Assembly (NCBI RefSeq): GCF_019399895.1
Contig: NC_091887.1
Coordinates: 2,976,001 to 3,040,000, forward strand
DNA from: Cardiocondyla obscurior
Lineage: Eukaryota; Arthropoda; Insecta; Hymenoptera; Formicidae
DNA: 64,000 nt
Direction of reading: 5' to 3'
Shown: piece by piece, positions 1 to 12,312 of the stretch
How positions within the stretch are numbered: the stretch's first letter is position 1
How the letters are laid out: each line of letters starts with the position of its first letter
Translations under genes and position numbers: made by a program
The notes under the pieces: generated by a model
Told to the model about the DNA's origin: nothing
Database searches by the model: none
What the model saw: the letters and a program-made list of their open reading frames with translations, nothing else

Positions 1-3000
1 TAGGAATGCGTGACGTTACCATAATATTAATAGTTTATTTACCGAGGCCCATACGTCACTGGGTCCTGGGCCGGACCCAGGGTGTATTAGTTAACGTCCG
101 TTGCTCTCTCGCTCCGGGCGACTATCACTAAATATTCTTCTTCGCGAGGACGCTGACAGGCGGCTTAGACGCTCGCGGACGCGCGCGAGTGTGTGCGTGC
201 CGGCCGTCGAGGGGTGTTCGACGGTTAATATTGATGGCGGGATGCAGAAAATGAGTTAAACGATACGAGGTGCATCGCTAAAGTAAATAACTCGCTCGCT
301 CAAGTCTATTTTGTTATTTACGTCGTCGAGGAGGTAATCGGGGCTGAGTTTTCGCGCCGGGCCGGCCGAGACTCTTCTCGCATTTAGACTCGTTTGCGCG
401 GACAGTATTTTTTTTTTTTTTAATTTATTACACGACGATACGTGCACAATTTGAACAACGACTTTGCCATTTTCTCAGTCAATCATTTCTGCTTCCCCGA
501 TATTTTTAAACCGAATCATCGGTCGATGCACACGCAATATTCCCCGGCAAACGGAACAGCTTAAATTTTTTATTTTTTTTAATTCTCAGAAGCTCGATCG
601 AAGCCAATTGTCCCTATCGATTCTCGTTCCTCCCCCTGGTCCTTATTGCCGTATTCAATCTTCGCGTTCGCGCAAAAACCTACAAGGCCCTCGTAACAAC
701 CTAATATTCAAAACGGCGCGTCGCGACATTAATAGACGCGTCTCCATAAATCACGGCGCGCTCTCGGCGAAAAAAGATCGCGAAAAAGGGCGAGTAAATC
801 CATCCCCGGTCGCGGACGGGCTCTCGAACGCGCTGACGAGGAGCCGGGCGGCGAGGAAGGGCGGGAGGGCAGAAGAAGAACGGCGGTGGACCGCGGGGCG
901 GGCAGCGGGCAGGGGAGTAAATTGAAATAATTCTTAGCCGAGGAGAATAGCCGTCGGGCAGTCCGAAGTGGAATCGGACGGAGCTGGCAGGGAGGTGCTT
1001 TAAACGCGCGCGCGGAGAGGCGAGCAATGGACGGGCCGGGCGGAATAGGCCCCGTGACGATGTAGCCGTAAATCGAGGCGAGTTGATGGCGCATTGATTG
1101 CCTCGCATCTCATCACGTTGCCTCGGAAAGCACTGCCGGCACACCGGCGCTATTCCTAGTCATTCCAGTGCCATGTTTACTCGGCACTTTTGCGCGCCGC
1201 TTCTCCGCGATCTTGGCTCCCGCGCACCCTTCGTTCCCTTTCCCTTCCGTTTTACGAGACTCCTCGCGTATCTTCTTCTTTCTTTTTTTTTTTTTTTTTT
1301 TTTGGCTTTTGATTTTTAATTTTTGTTCGCACGAAAGAAAGGACGAGGGAATGTCGTTATGGAAATCCACGCGGATTGAAAGGCCGTCGCGAAAAATTTT
1401 GCGCGGGGAAGATTCATGCCGGCGATCGTAAAAATGTGACATAGTTGAGTTACGAATGCGATGCGTGGAAGATTTAGCGGTAAAAAAGAAAAATAGTTCA
1501 GGATATTACGAAATAAATTAGAAATAAATTCTTTGCTGTCGAAGAAAATAATATAACTCGAAATATTTAGTTTTTTTTTTTTTTTTAATTAATTTAATCA
1601 TCGACTCGCTTTTAATCCAGTTGCTTGAGCGGATAAGAACACTATTTGTATTGTTGCGCTCGCGTCAAATCTGGAACGCGCCGCTTCTCGCCAGCGTTAA
1701 AAAGAAGAAAGGGAGCTCTATTAGCGGTGAGAAATGAAAGAGGCTGGGTGCTCGTCGGGGTAAGAGGGTGATGCAGGAAGGCAGTAACTACTGGGCTCAC
1801 GGTTTCCGAGACCGATGGCGGCGAGCATTCCGGCAAAAAATGCCAACGCCACCCACACCGTGTCAAGACCCCCCGTTCACGGGGGGGCCAAAGGTTAGTC
1901 ATTCACGCGGCAAGGCGCCACCGCAGAAGTTATTCGAAGCAGACCGTGCGTCCCTCTTCTGACTCGCATACCTAAGCGTTTCTAAATACTCTCGCGTGCA
2001 TGCCGATATCCGCTAATTTGACACGCCGCTAATTCCACTCTGATATTTTCATCCTAACGTTAAGCGTTTTCTCTCTTCGAGAATGAACCTGAAAAAAAAC
2101 TAGCGCTTTGTTTTTTCTCAACATACGATCTTTAAAACTGACAATGAGTACTTGAGAAGCACCACCACTCTCGATCGTCTTTTAAATAATTTATTTTAAG
2201 AGCCAGCGAATCTTTTGTTTCTCGCAAATTGAGAGAGACATTTGTCTCGTTATGTGGCTCAGCCATACGATTTCATTGCGCGCGTAGCGTCGAAGACTTC
2301 GAAAAGTCCTTCCAGCGGTCGCCGCCGCCGCCGTCAAATAAAAATGCTCGCCGAACTGCGGACCGTCCGTGCAACGAGATGATTTATCGTTTCCTCAAGA
2401 CGTATCCGTAAGAAATTGAGGCGGGGCGACCAGGAAGAGGGTGAGGCACCGGGGGACCAGTAGGAGTAAGAAAAACGAGCACGAAACCAAGCTGGACGAG
2501 AGTAACGTCGCTCGTCTGGGCTGACTGCTGGGAATATCGGTGTGCCTCGTGTTTCCGCGCAACCGCTCTCTCGAATCGATCAGGCTTTCAGCTTGATTTA
2601 TCATCCCGCGAGAGACGTCCGGGAATCGGCGATGCAATGCCGCCGTTGTCGTTATATCTCGAGATCCTTGTAGCGTCGGGTGTTTCGCTTCACTTTGCAT
2701 GCTCGTAATAACAGCGCGCCACGGTCGCACGCTCGTAATCAACACAGAAATTGAAATTCCACGCTGTACCAATTAATCGTTGCAATTCCCGGCGTAAAAC
2801 ACTTTTATTTCTTTTTTTTAATTTTTTTCCCTACTTTGATTTAACACCTTCTCAACACCTTCGCCGTTTGTCGTGACGCATAATAAATTTTTACATTTAA
2901 TTTAGCCTTTTTTTTTTAAATCTTTTAAAGTCTCGTAATTTCAGACCACGTCCACGTCGCTAAAATATAGATATTTCTGTAACTAAAGTTTTCTGATAAC

Positions 3001-3727
3001 GAAACTCGCGGATTCTCGCATTTTCTCGCGTATCGTTTTACGACGTGCAATCGTTGCGTGCCTTTTTGCAGACCGAAATCTCGGGCCTCTTCAATGAAGC
3101 GGGAATCGTCGAGCGAAGATAAGGCCGAAGTAATTGAGAGTTAAATAATCGTTCGAGTAAGTTGTGCCCGAAGTTATCACGGAAACACTGTACGTGATTC
3201 GGATCCACAGTGCCTTTAAATACTTATGAGCCGAGGAATTCATTTATGCGGCGTTTCGCTCTGCGCGCTGACGTTAAGCCGCATCGGTGAACTAATAAAG
3301 GATACAGATAAGAAGCGAGGAGACGATTCGCTCGGAATATCAGCCAGGATCCGTCTTATCTGACCGCATATTAAGGGGTTCGATTAATGCTCGCGTGAAT
3401 TCTCGCGCGATGCATTAAGCTACGCGCCGCGCCGCTTTAAGTACAAACCGAAAAAAAAAAAAAAGAAAATTGGCGAGGATAGCGCCGACGTGGAATATCG
3501 TCGAATAAATGCGCAACGCTCGAAATAGCTGTCCCCCGACTAAACACGGCTACCTGATAATCGTTCAGTTGTGAATTGGCTTTAAAGACCGTGCCATCGA
3601 GCCAAGTTAAGAGCTCGGCTGTCCTTTCGACCGCAGGCGCGATTAGGGGGTTCGGTATTAATTTCCTCGAAGCAACTTCTCTCCGAAAAAGACCTTTCGT
3701 GGAAACGAAACGGAAGCGTCCAAGACG

Positions 3728-3744
3728 TATATATATATATATAT
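3728..3744 (+). repeat. TA dinucleotide repeat
   Basis: About eight TA units followed directly by a T12 run. Confidence 0.95.
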
Positions 3745-3810
3745 TTTTTTTTTTTACTTTACGTGTCGTAAAGTCGTCACGCAAAAAAAGCACGTCCGGA
3801 GAGAGCAACG

Positions 3811-3838
3811 CTCTCCTCTCTCTCTCTCTCTCCCTCTC
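3811..3838 (+). repeat. CT (GAGA on minus) repeat
   Basis: Nearly pure CT repeat of 28 nt; on the minus strand it reads as GAGA units that could bind GAGA factor. Confidence 0.9.
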
Positions 3839-6800
3839 GCGATATACTCCGTGCGAGAGACATTAAAATTAAATATCAGCAGGTAATTCAGAGATGAGGG
3901 GTCTCGAGATTCTAGAGAGGAGAGATCCGCCGCCGATTCGTGAGGACAGAAGGACGATCGGGGGTTGCAGGGGGAGGGAGGAGGAGAGAGAATGGCGTTT
4001 CTAAAAGTTCGAGACGCCGATACTACCGGCAGGGTCTAAATCAATGAAGCGGCAAGGTAAAATTAAATACGCAGTAAATTGTATCGTAAAGTCTCCGGTG
4101 CGTGGGCAAAAAATCGGTCGCGCACACACGTCGTTAAGGCTTTATAACTCGGCTGAATGCATTTTAATTATTAGCTTCGGAGCCACTCGGTGGTAGAAGG
4201 GCACCGGGGCCCCGTTCCGTTGCTTTATTGCGCAGGAGTGAACTTCCACGCGTCTTGATTTTTAACCCGTCTTCCAATCGGTTCTCGTCTCTTTTTTATT
4301 TCCCTTTCATCCGTCATCTCGAAAGTAACGTTTCTTTTTAGGCAAGTCAGAAAATTTTAGTACAAACGCGAATGCACACTGCCTTGAAATAGTTTCTAAA
4401 AATGTTCGCACTTAACGTAATATGAATTAAAGCATGAATATGAAAGTAGAAGTCGGATACTTTTTGTCAACTGAGTTACTTCGTGTGTGGTAAGGATTTA
4501 TTTTCTGACTGTCGCAACGTTAAAAAAAAAAAAAGCACTCGACTTCCTCTAGAAATCATTTATGCAATCGTGTGCAATTAAAGTCACTCCAGTATTAATA
4601 AATCCGATTGCCTCATTTTGCCTATTAAATTCTTACCTTCACATTCTTCATAAACGCGTCAAGTATAACCTGAGCATAAAATTATGAATAATCGCAGTTC
4701 AAGTATAACGCGAACGTTAATAAAATTATTTATTTCAGACGTAAAGGAGACAGATTGGAATACGTGTATGCGTGCATTTTTCCGTTCAATGTATGCGCAC
4801 TCGCCGTCGTGTTTCTCTTTCCGGGCGTCTTTCCTCGCGCGTCGGGAAAATCTGCGAGCCGAGGCACGTTTTGTATGCGGGCAGCGGACCCACTGATAAA
4901 TAGCCGCGCTTCTTTCAGCGGCGCAAAAAACCCACGGCTAGCGCCACGACCCATTCGTGCCGCATACGAAACCATATGCGGAATATGGTGCCGCGCGCGG
5001 GATTCCAGGCGTCCTAGAGCCTCGTGCCCCGCCGGACCGGCCGAGAAAGAATCAAGATCTGAGGTGGCGGAACGAGCACCCCGAGCCACAAACGTCACGT
5101 TTCCGCTGATTTTCGAGATCCGTTTGACTCCGGTGCGTTCTCCCTTTTCTCCCACGATACTCGTAAGAAAAAGGCAAACAAACAAAAATAGAAACCGGGA
5201 CGAGATTCTCAATGTATTATATTTTACAACATGCAATACCGTGATATTACATTATGATAAAACAATTCTCAAAGCTGGTAAACGTTCTCGATTGAAAAGA
5301 TTCCGCGACGATTCCGAAATAGAGACGTCAGCCGTCGCGCGAAAGTTGCTGGGAAAATTTACGATTTGTTTCGCGAAGACTAGCAGCTCTGCGCGCTCTC
5401 GAAAATTGAAGAAAAAAATTAATATATATATATATAATAGGTCAAAAAAAAGAAAAAAAAAATTTCCCACAGATTAAAACCGTCAAAGATTGAAACATCC
5501 TGCGTTACAGCATTCCGTGGAGCAGAAATTCCGTAGAATTTTCGTGGCGTCTCGCTTTCTCGCCGGAAGAAGCGGCCGTGAGAGTGCCGGGGCAGAGGAG
5601 TCGTGCCCCGCGCGCTTGTCCCCTCCTCCCCCTGCTCTACGTAAAAGGACCCGGTGAGATTAGAACTCGAAAGGGGGCCTCGACATCCCGCGGTGTCGCC
5701 GCGCGGACGATGATAAAGATGGTGCTGATACTACCTGGCTTAAGACCGCTGACGCGCGCGGCTTTCCAGTATTACGTGTAATCGCCGCGAGAGTGATCTT
5801 ATCGGGGCCGGTAACGGTGCACAGTGGTGGAGAACGGGCTCGTCGTAGACGAGCGATTGTGAGAAATTTGGTAAAGATGTGAGCGAGCGAGAAGCGGCGA
5901 GATATAGATACGCGAGGTGATCCTCGCGTGTGAAACGCGAGCAATCGTTTCGCCGACCTGCTTGCCTGGGTAAACTAAATTTAGACGCGCGAGTCATCTC
6001 GCCGATTTCACGGCGAAGTAACTTGAGTATGGAATACGACAATTACGATTTCCTCTTCTGCACGCTTGACCGGAAAATTAAAATGTTTTATTTTTATTTT
6101 TTTTGTCTTCCTTCTATTTTTTTTTTTTTTTTTTTTTGCCTTATCTAAGAATTGGTAATGAAGATTGCTGATTGCAGGTCGGTCTTACTCGGACCCCGCG
6201 TGAAATTTGGAAATCCCGGTTCCGTTTGCCGAGTCCGAAATTCGACGAGATAACGATCCGACTCCGTGGCGCGGTGCTCCTCTCGCGTTTAATCGGCGCG
6301 TAAAATCAGGGCCCCGGCGGGCCTCGGCGGTGACAAACTTACGAGACGTAACGGCGAATACCGCCGTGAAAATTACAACCGCTTACGAGAAAATCGTTCT
6401 CCGCCGGCGTGCCCGTGCGGTTAGCGATCGCGATAAGAGAGAAAAAGAAGTGCCGGGCCGGCTTCGAAGGAGTCCCCGGCGTACGAGGGACGAAATTCGG
6501 AGCGAGATCCGCGGGGACCAGCGGAAGAAAGAGCGAGGCAGGAGGTGAGGCGCGACGACCGGCGGGAGGGGGAGATACATTACCATAAAGCCGGGAATTT
6601 TACGAGAATTATGCTTGAGGTCCGAATCCCGCGGGATACCCCGCGGTGCTGTCTGTCGTTATCAAAATTCCGTCACAATGGCCACACATCAACTCTCTAA
6701 TGCCGCGCGTTCTCTCCGCAGCGTTCGCAGCCTCGTGGACGTCGGCGCGGGTGTACATGTCCCTCTTGACGGGCGACATGAGTCTCTCGCGCCGACTTTT

Positions 6801-7600
6801 CTGAATTAAAGATTTCCGCCTGGCGCGCAGATGCGGTGATATTTTACAACCGCGAGAAAATCCCCGCGGACAACTTCGCAAACGTACTCCTTTCGTAATT
6901 ATTTATATTTTATATTCTCAATAACTTTACGCGTTTCATAAATTGATTGAACAACTGTTTGGTCGAACGAATTCACGTCGAGCGGGCGCCCGGCGGATGT
7001 TAATAAGTTTAATTGCGAGGCAGCCTTTAAAATGAGCTGCTACGTTCGTTCCTCTAAAATTTTAATTGCGAGCGCAATTAAATGGCGTTGCGGAGAAATG
7101 CGTTTGCCACGCGAAAGTGTAACTGGCACAATCGCGCTCTTCGAAAATAACACGTACACGTTGAAATCGACAAACGGCCAAAAAGAACTTAATCATCCGG
7201 CCGTTCCGTATATGCCGTGCTCGCGAGGGAGAGAAAATTTGCGTGCGCTCGGCGAGGCTTCAGGTAGCAGAACCAGCGTGCGGCTGCCGCGTTTTGTCGT
7301 TCTCCACCTTATCCTTATCCCGCTTCGCCCCCGCCCGCGCCTCCTCTCGTAGCTGTCTCCCACAAAGTGAAGCCCCGTCAGCGAATCGTACGACGAATAA
7401 TCATAAAGTCGCCGCTTTATGCCGGAATCGTATTCCGACGCTCGGCCAAGAGAGGATGCCCGCCGGGATTAAAATCGCCGGTCCTTTAATCGCGCCGAAG
7501 GATATAACGCCCCGAACCCGTTCCACCGGCCGGTAACATAACGACGTACGCGCGCATAGTAACGTACGCTCGCGCGTCCCGTAACGATCTCTCGGCGAAT

Positions 7601-7620
7601 GCGTGCGTGCGTGCGTGCGA
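7601..7620 (+). repeat. GCGT tetranucleotide repeat
   Basis: About five units of GCGT, the last one imperfect. Confidence 0.9.
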
Positions 7621-8040
7621 CTTAAAATTATCAAACCGATAATTCCGCGGGCGAGAGCCGCGCTCCGACAGGCCTTCGTCGCGAAAGCGAGTCTCTCGCG
7701 GCGCGACAGCACCTGAGACTCACGATGATTCAGGGATCGCGGCTTCCGCCGGTTAGTAACCTGAAAGACAGAAAATAAAAAAGAAAAAAAAAAAGAGACC
7801 CGGACGAAACGCACCCCCGATCCGTCTCACGGCTCTCCTGCGACCGGGGAGCTCTACCTCGCGTGCGCCGCGGACTTTGTAAGCGTACCCCTCCAGCTGG
7901 CTGGCGGTGGACTTTTTCTCTGAAAACAAGACCGTTGTTTGTGTAGCGACGTGCACGTCGACGAAGCGCAGCTCATTACAGGACGAGGGGGACAACATCA
8001 GAGGGACGCCGACACCGCGCGAGCGTCGTCATCGGCGGCG

Positions 8041-8067
8041 ACGTCGTCGTCGTCGTCGTCGTCGTCG
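8041..8067 (+). repeat. TCG trinucleotide repeat
   Basis: Eight perfect TCG units (8044-8067) after an ACG. In one plus-strand frame it would read as poly-Ser and in another as poly-Arg, but neither frame looks coding. Confidence 0.95.
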
Positions 8068-9043
8068 CGCGCCTTCGACGCGGAAGGTGTCAAGCGGAAA
8101 AACGTCGGCGTGTTTGTACAGGCGCGCGGGGAGATGTGCCGGTGTATCTCCTCGCCGCTCGTCGATTCTCGCGCCCCGTCACCGAACTGTCAAGTCCACA
8201 CCCGGCCGTCGCCACCCCCGCCTGGCGTTCTGACGACGGCTATTACATCGTCGGCGCAAACAATGAACGACTTCGAGCACCCTCGAGCAAGCAAGGCTGT
8301 AAATAAGGTAGCCGCGACGATCGGGACGTTAACAAAGGCATGTCCTTCGCGTGTCCCTTTTTCCCTCCGTCCTCACGTATATTATATTCCGCAGAAGAGA
8401 CCCGCGTAGAATTAGCTCTCCAAGCTGATGGATTTTAAACGGAACTTTGACAGAAAGCTACTTCAATTTGCGATGATCTCTTAACTGAATTATTTTCTGA
8501 AAACTAATAAGGCTCTCTTCAGCGTCTATTAAATCTGTGGATACTTCTGTTAAAAGAAAAGAAAGAAAAAGCGAGAAATACTATACTCTTTTTAAAAGTC
8601 TTAAGAAATATTAACGAAATATTAACACCGACACGAGATTTAAAGAAACGGATGGTGGTCCGTCATTACGAAAATTTCCGACAATCTGCTAATTCTTACA
8701 ATTTCCATCGCAACCTGTTTTTACCTCGCCGACATTGTTGCAACCGTTCAAGCTGTTCGAAGAAAGAACTCTCAGAGAAGCCCCTCAAGCACTTTGTAAA
8801 AATATATTAATATACAATTTCGTGGTTGAAAGCCGTTTCAAGTAGAGTTCAACTCGACCGGCTCTACGTAGCTACATGAAACTCAAGTTTTACGTAGCAA
8901 TAACGAGATGAAAATTTGTTGATTATAAAGATACTAAAAATATGTAAAAAAAAAAATTTTATTTAAGTATAAGAGCTTTGTATGAAGTGTTACACATACA
9001 TATAATACATATCGTACATTACGTCGACGAACGAAGATGCGAT

Positions 9044-9068
9044 AAAAAAAAAAAAAAAAAAAAAAAAA
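9044..9068 (+). repeat. A25 homopolymer
   Basis: Uninterrupted A run in AT-rich DNA. No retroelement body or target-site duplication is recognisable. Confidence 0.95.
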
Positions 9069-9880
9069 GACGTCTAATTTATAGATTGCCAATAATTTCG
9101 TTCTATGCCGCCATATTTTCTCCCGATTCGTTCCTTCCACGAATCATTACGTTAATTATTAGAGAACATCATTCGGAGGCAATCGCGCGTAACGAAGCCA
9201 ATTCTGTCCGCGCGAAGGACCTGAATGAGACTGCGCCAGGGGAGAGAGGGCGAAAGGGGAAGTGATGTGACCCACATTAGAAGCGTCAGACATCAACGGA
9301 TCTTGGCGGTGAGCCCGCGGCTAGGATGTCCCAAGGGAATCGCCGCGGCGTTTCCGATCTGACCGACGTAACCTATTCTTAACTGGCGGACATTGTTGCG
9401 GATAACGATAGCCGTCATCCTCTTTCCGTTTTCCGCTCTCGCAAATTAGGGGGAAAGGGGCCACGCGATCCGGGACGCAGTTTGTTTACCTACCGTGGAC
9501 GCCGACGCGGGTGCCCGTTCCCGGGTTGAGATTTGGACGTTCCCCGAAGGGTCCTCGTCGAAGGAGCCCCCTCTCGAAATCGGCGTTGCGTGCCTCGTCG
9601 AGGAAAGACGCAGCCAGGCGCCTCCTTTCCCGAAAATTCACCCCGTTCTGTTTTCATCTCTCTTTCTCTCTCCCTCCCCTCCCCCTCGGCCCTTCCCGGA
9701 ACAGCGCGTTTTTATAATTCGAGCCGAGAGCCCGCGAGAGAAAGAGAGAACAGAAGACGATGCTAATGATACACGCGGGATTATAGCGCGGTGCATCGCG
9801 TGCGTGCGCGTCTAATGTGTCGATGCTGCGCCGCCCGCGCGGCGGAGGGGGACAGAGGGGCGCGTGGTAATTGCAACCGG

Positions 9881-9906
9881 AAAAAAAAAAAAAAAAAAAA
9901 AAAAAA
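9881..9906 (+). repeat. A26 homopolymer
   Basis: One of the longest homopolymer runs in the window. No retroelement body or target-site duplication is recognisable beside it. Confidence 0.95.
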
Positions 9907-12264
9907 GAATGCGGATCCCTTGTCGCAGAATAGGTCGCTGTGCAAGTCTCAAGTACAATATTTTCCGAGATGATGCGGTTGTCTCGAATCGACGGGTGTT
10001 TGACGACCGGGCGCACGCGATCCGTCACGGTTTCTCCCTACGGCGTTTCCAGCATCCGATGCTAATTTCCGTCGCGGGCGCGGTTACGAGCAATTGAAAC
10101 TTTAACTATTTATTCGTCTCTCCTCTCTTCGTTGATCACGCCTGATTATTTTAATCTGGAATATCGAACGGTGCCGCAATGTAAAACTTTAAGTACTTGA
10201 AAAGACTCCTTCATTTTTTACAACAGTTTCTCTCGATATGTTTTAAATATAATTTTTGTACAAATAAAAAATCGCAAGCTAATTCTATCGGTGCGCGCCG
10301 GCATGAGAACTCACGGCTCCTCGCGGTGATTTAAAGGGAGACAGTAGACCGGACGGTAGGACAATGGCGATGACTGTCAACCGATCACGGGACCGGTACA
10401 CCGAGAGCGTGTGTCGGGCCACGAAAGAATTCGCCTCGTAATACTTCGAGCCTCCGATTATTAAGCTTTCCACCGTTTCGTCCTTCCCGCCCCGCGCGCC
10501 CCGCGAGTCAACGAGGCGGCTGCAGTTGGCGTCGTGGCACGAAGCGCCGAGCAGTCAGGTAGTCGCCTCCACAATCATCGTATGCCCTCTCACCTCTTTT
10601 CGTGTCACCACGGATGCAGCCGGGATATTAAAAGGCAGTTTAAGGATGACTGGACGATGACTCATGACACCCCCAGCCGTCGGCGGGGACGACCGCTTTC
10701 TGTATTCCTCTTTTCTCCCTTCTCTCCGTCTCTGCTTCTCCCCGTGCTCCGTTCTCCCTCGGTCTCGCCGCCTTTCTTTCTCCTTCACGGCGGAGAAGAG
10801 GCTTGAGAAGAATCTTCCTGAGACCCGTTGACATCGGCGAGAATACGCCGAGTCAGCGTCGCCGTCGGGACCTGTACAGTGACGAGGCGATAGCGATTTT
10901 GGGCAAGTCCCTTCGGCCGTGAGAGACCTTCCGTGAACGGAAGCTGGGCTCCGTCTCTTCTGAACGCGATAGGGTTGATCGGCGGAGCCTGGCCCGAAAA
11001 TATCGAACAATTTCACGATGTCATTCGAGGCGAATTTTAAATAAGAGACTTGATTCTTTGCGAGTTTGTTTGATAAAATAATTTTATACCTACTCTTTTA
11101 ATGTAAACTTTTAATTTAAACGGCTAAATTAACAATATTTGTATAATTTTTTTTTTTTATTGTTAACGATATACGTTCGAGCATCTTGATAGAGAGCGTC
11201 CCATCGTGTTTTCAGGCGTTAAAAGTAACTTAGCAATACCTATGCCTTTGAAGTATCTGCAAATTGACACGTGTAATTGTCTTCGCATGCGGGGCCACAA
11301 TAAGATTAAAAGTCGCCCGGCGGAGATCCGCTCGGCAGCCTGGCGCGATCGCGAAACTTTATCTGAAATTATAATCGTCGTGGTCGCAGATCACCGCCGA
11401 CGATTTCGGCGCGGGCCATCGCCGGCGATAAAGGAACAATCTTCGCGGCAGCGGACTCGGGGGCGCACCGAGAGAACAATTCGGTATCGTCGGTATCGAT
11501 ATCTGCAAGTAAGACCCGCCGCGGCGAAGAGCGCAGGCCGTGAATCGAGAGCCGTCCCGCCGGAAAGTCGGTCGAACAGTCATCTTCCCCGGGCGATCCG
11601 GTGCGCGTCCGGCTGCGGTGCACAAAGGGACCGCCGGCGATCCCCTTATCTCGCGATGGGGTCAGAACGTCCTGCGGGCAGTCCCGGGACGAAGCTCCCA
11701 AGCGGGAACAATGACGGCCTATCCGCGCGGCCACCGTGCGCCATTGTTCTTTGTTGCGTGCATGATCCAGGCGGAATCGGGAAGACAAACCGCGACTCGA
11801 GCGCGCCGCATCGAGGGACCCGAGGCCAATGCTCTACCTACGCGCATCAATCACGTTCCCGGGCCTCTCTTACATTTTAATCTTCACTCGTTAGGAACTG
11901 AACGCGAAGGAGAAACGTTCGGTCGGGCGGTAACGCAAGCGGACTGGAGGCCCTCGCGCAGGTGGCGGATAAATATCGGTAAATCACGGGAAAATGTAAT
12001 TGAAATCGTATTAGAAATAGTAGCGCTTAAAATTGTTAGGAAAATTTTTTTTTTTTCTCCGACTCGGACGTAATTGATTCGTCTCACGAGATACGTGCAT
12101 TAATTACTTTTTAACGACGTCGGCAGGAGAGCTGCATCGAGCGTTAGATTAACACATTCGTCACCGTGACGGCCGATTATGATTCTCGCGCCGGGTTTTT
12201 AATCGCTCGCCAGTGCGACCGTCGTGAGGCGACAGTCACCGCAAATGTCCGGTTTCGCAGAAAC

Positions 12265-12312
12265 TTTTTTTTTATTTTATTTTATTTTATTTTTTTTTTA
12301 TTTTTTTTTTTT
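12265..12312 (+). repeat. TTTTA-rich low-complexity tract
   Basis: T runs interrupted by single A, with about four TTTTA units. Confidence 0.9.

Larger units (their letters stand above)
1..9000. other. no gene seen; CpG-rich/AT-rich mosaic
   Basis: Alternating CpG-rich blocks (for example 0.7-1.25, 5.5-6.0, 6.2-6.85 and 7.2-8.3 kb) and AT-rich blocks (2.8-3.0, 4.3-4.7 and 8.4-8.95 kb). It holds a T21 tract at 1283-1303, an 8-bp hairpin at 59-80, a GC hairpin at 1869-1886, a TA repeat at 3728-3744, a CT repeat at 3811-3838, a GTGC repeat at 7601-7620 and a TCG repeat at 8041-8067. The open frames present overlap on both strands and show no domain. Confidence 0.6.

Noticed and set aside
4755..5477. 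240-codon plus-strand open frame
   Set aside because: Arg/Lys-rich with an A-tract-derived Lys tail, a competing minus-strand frame and no known motif.
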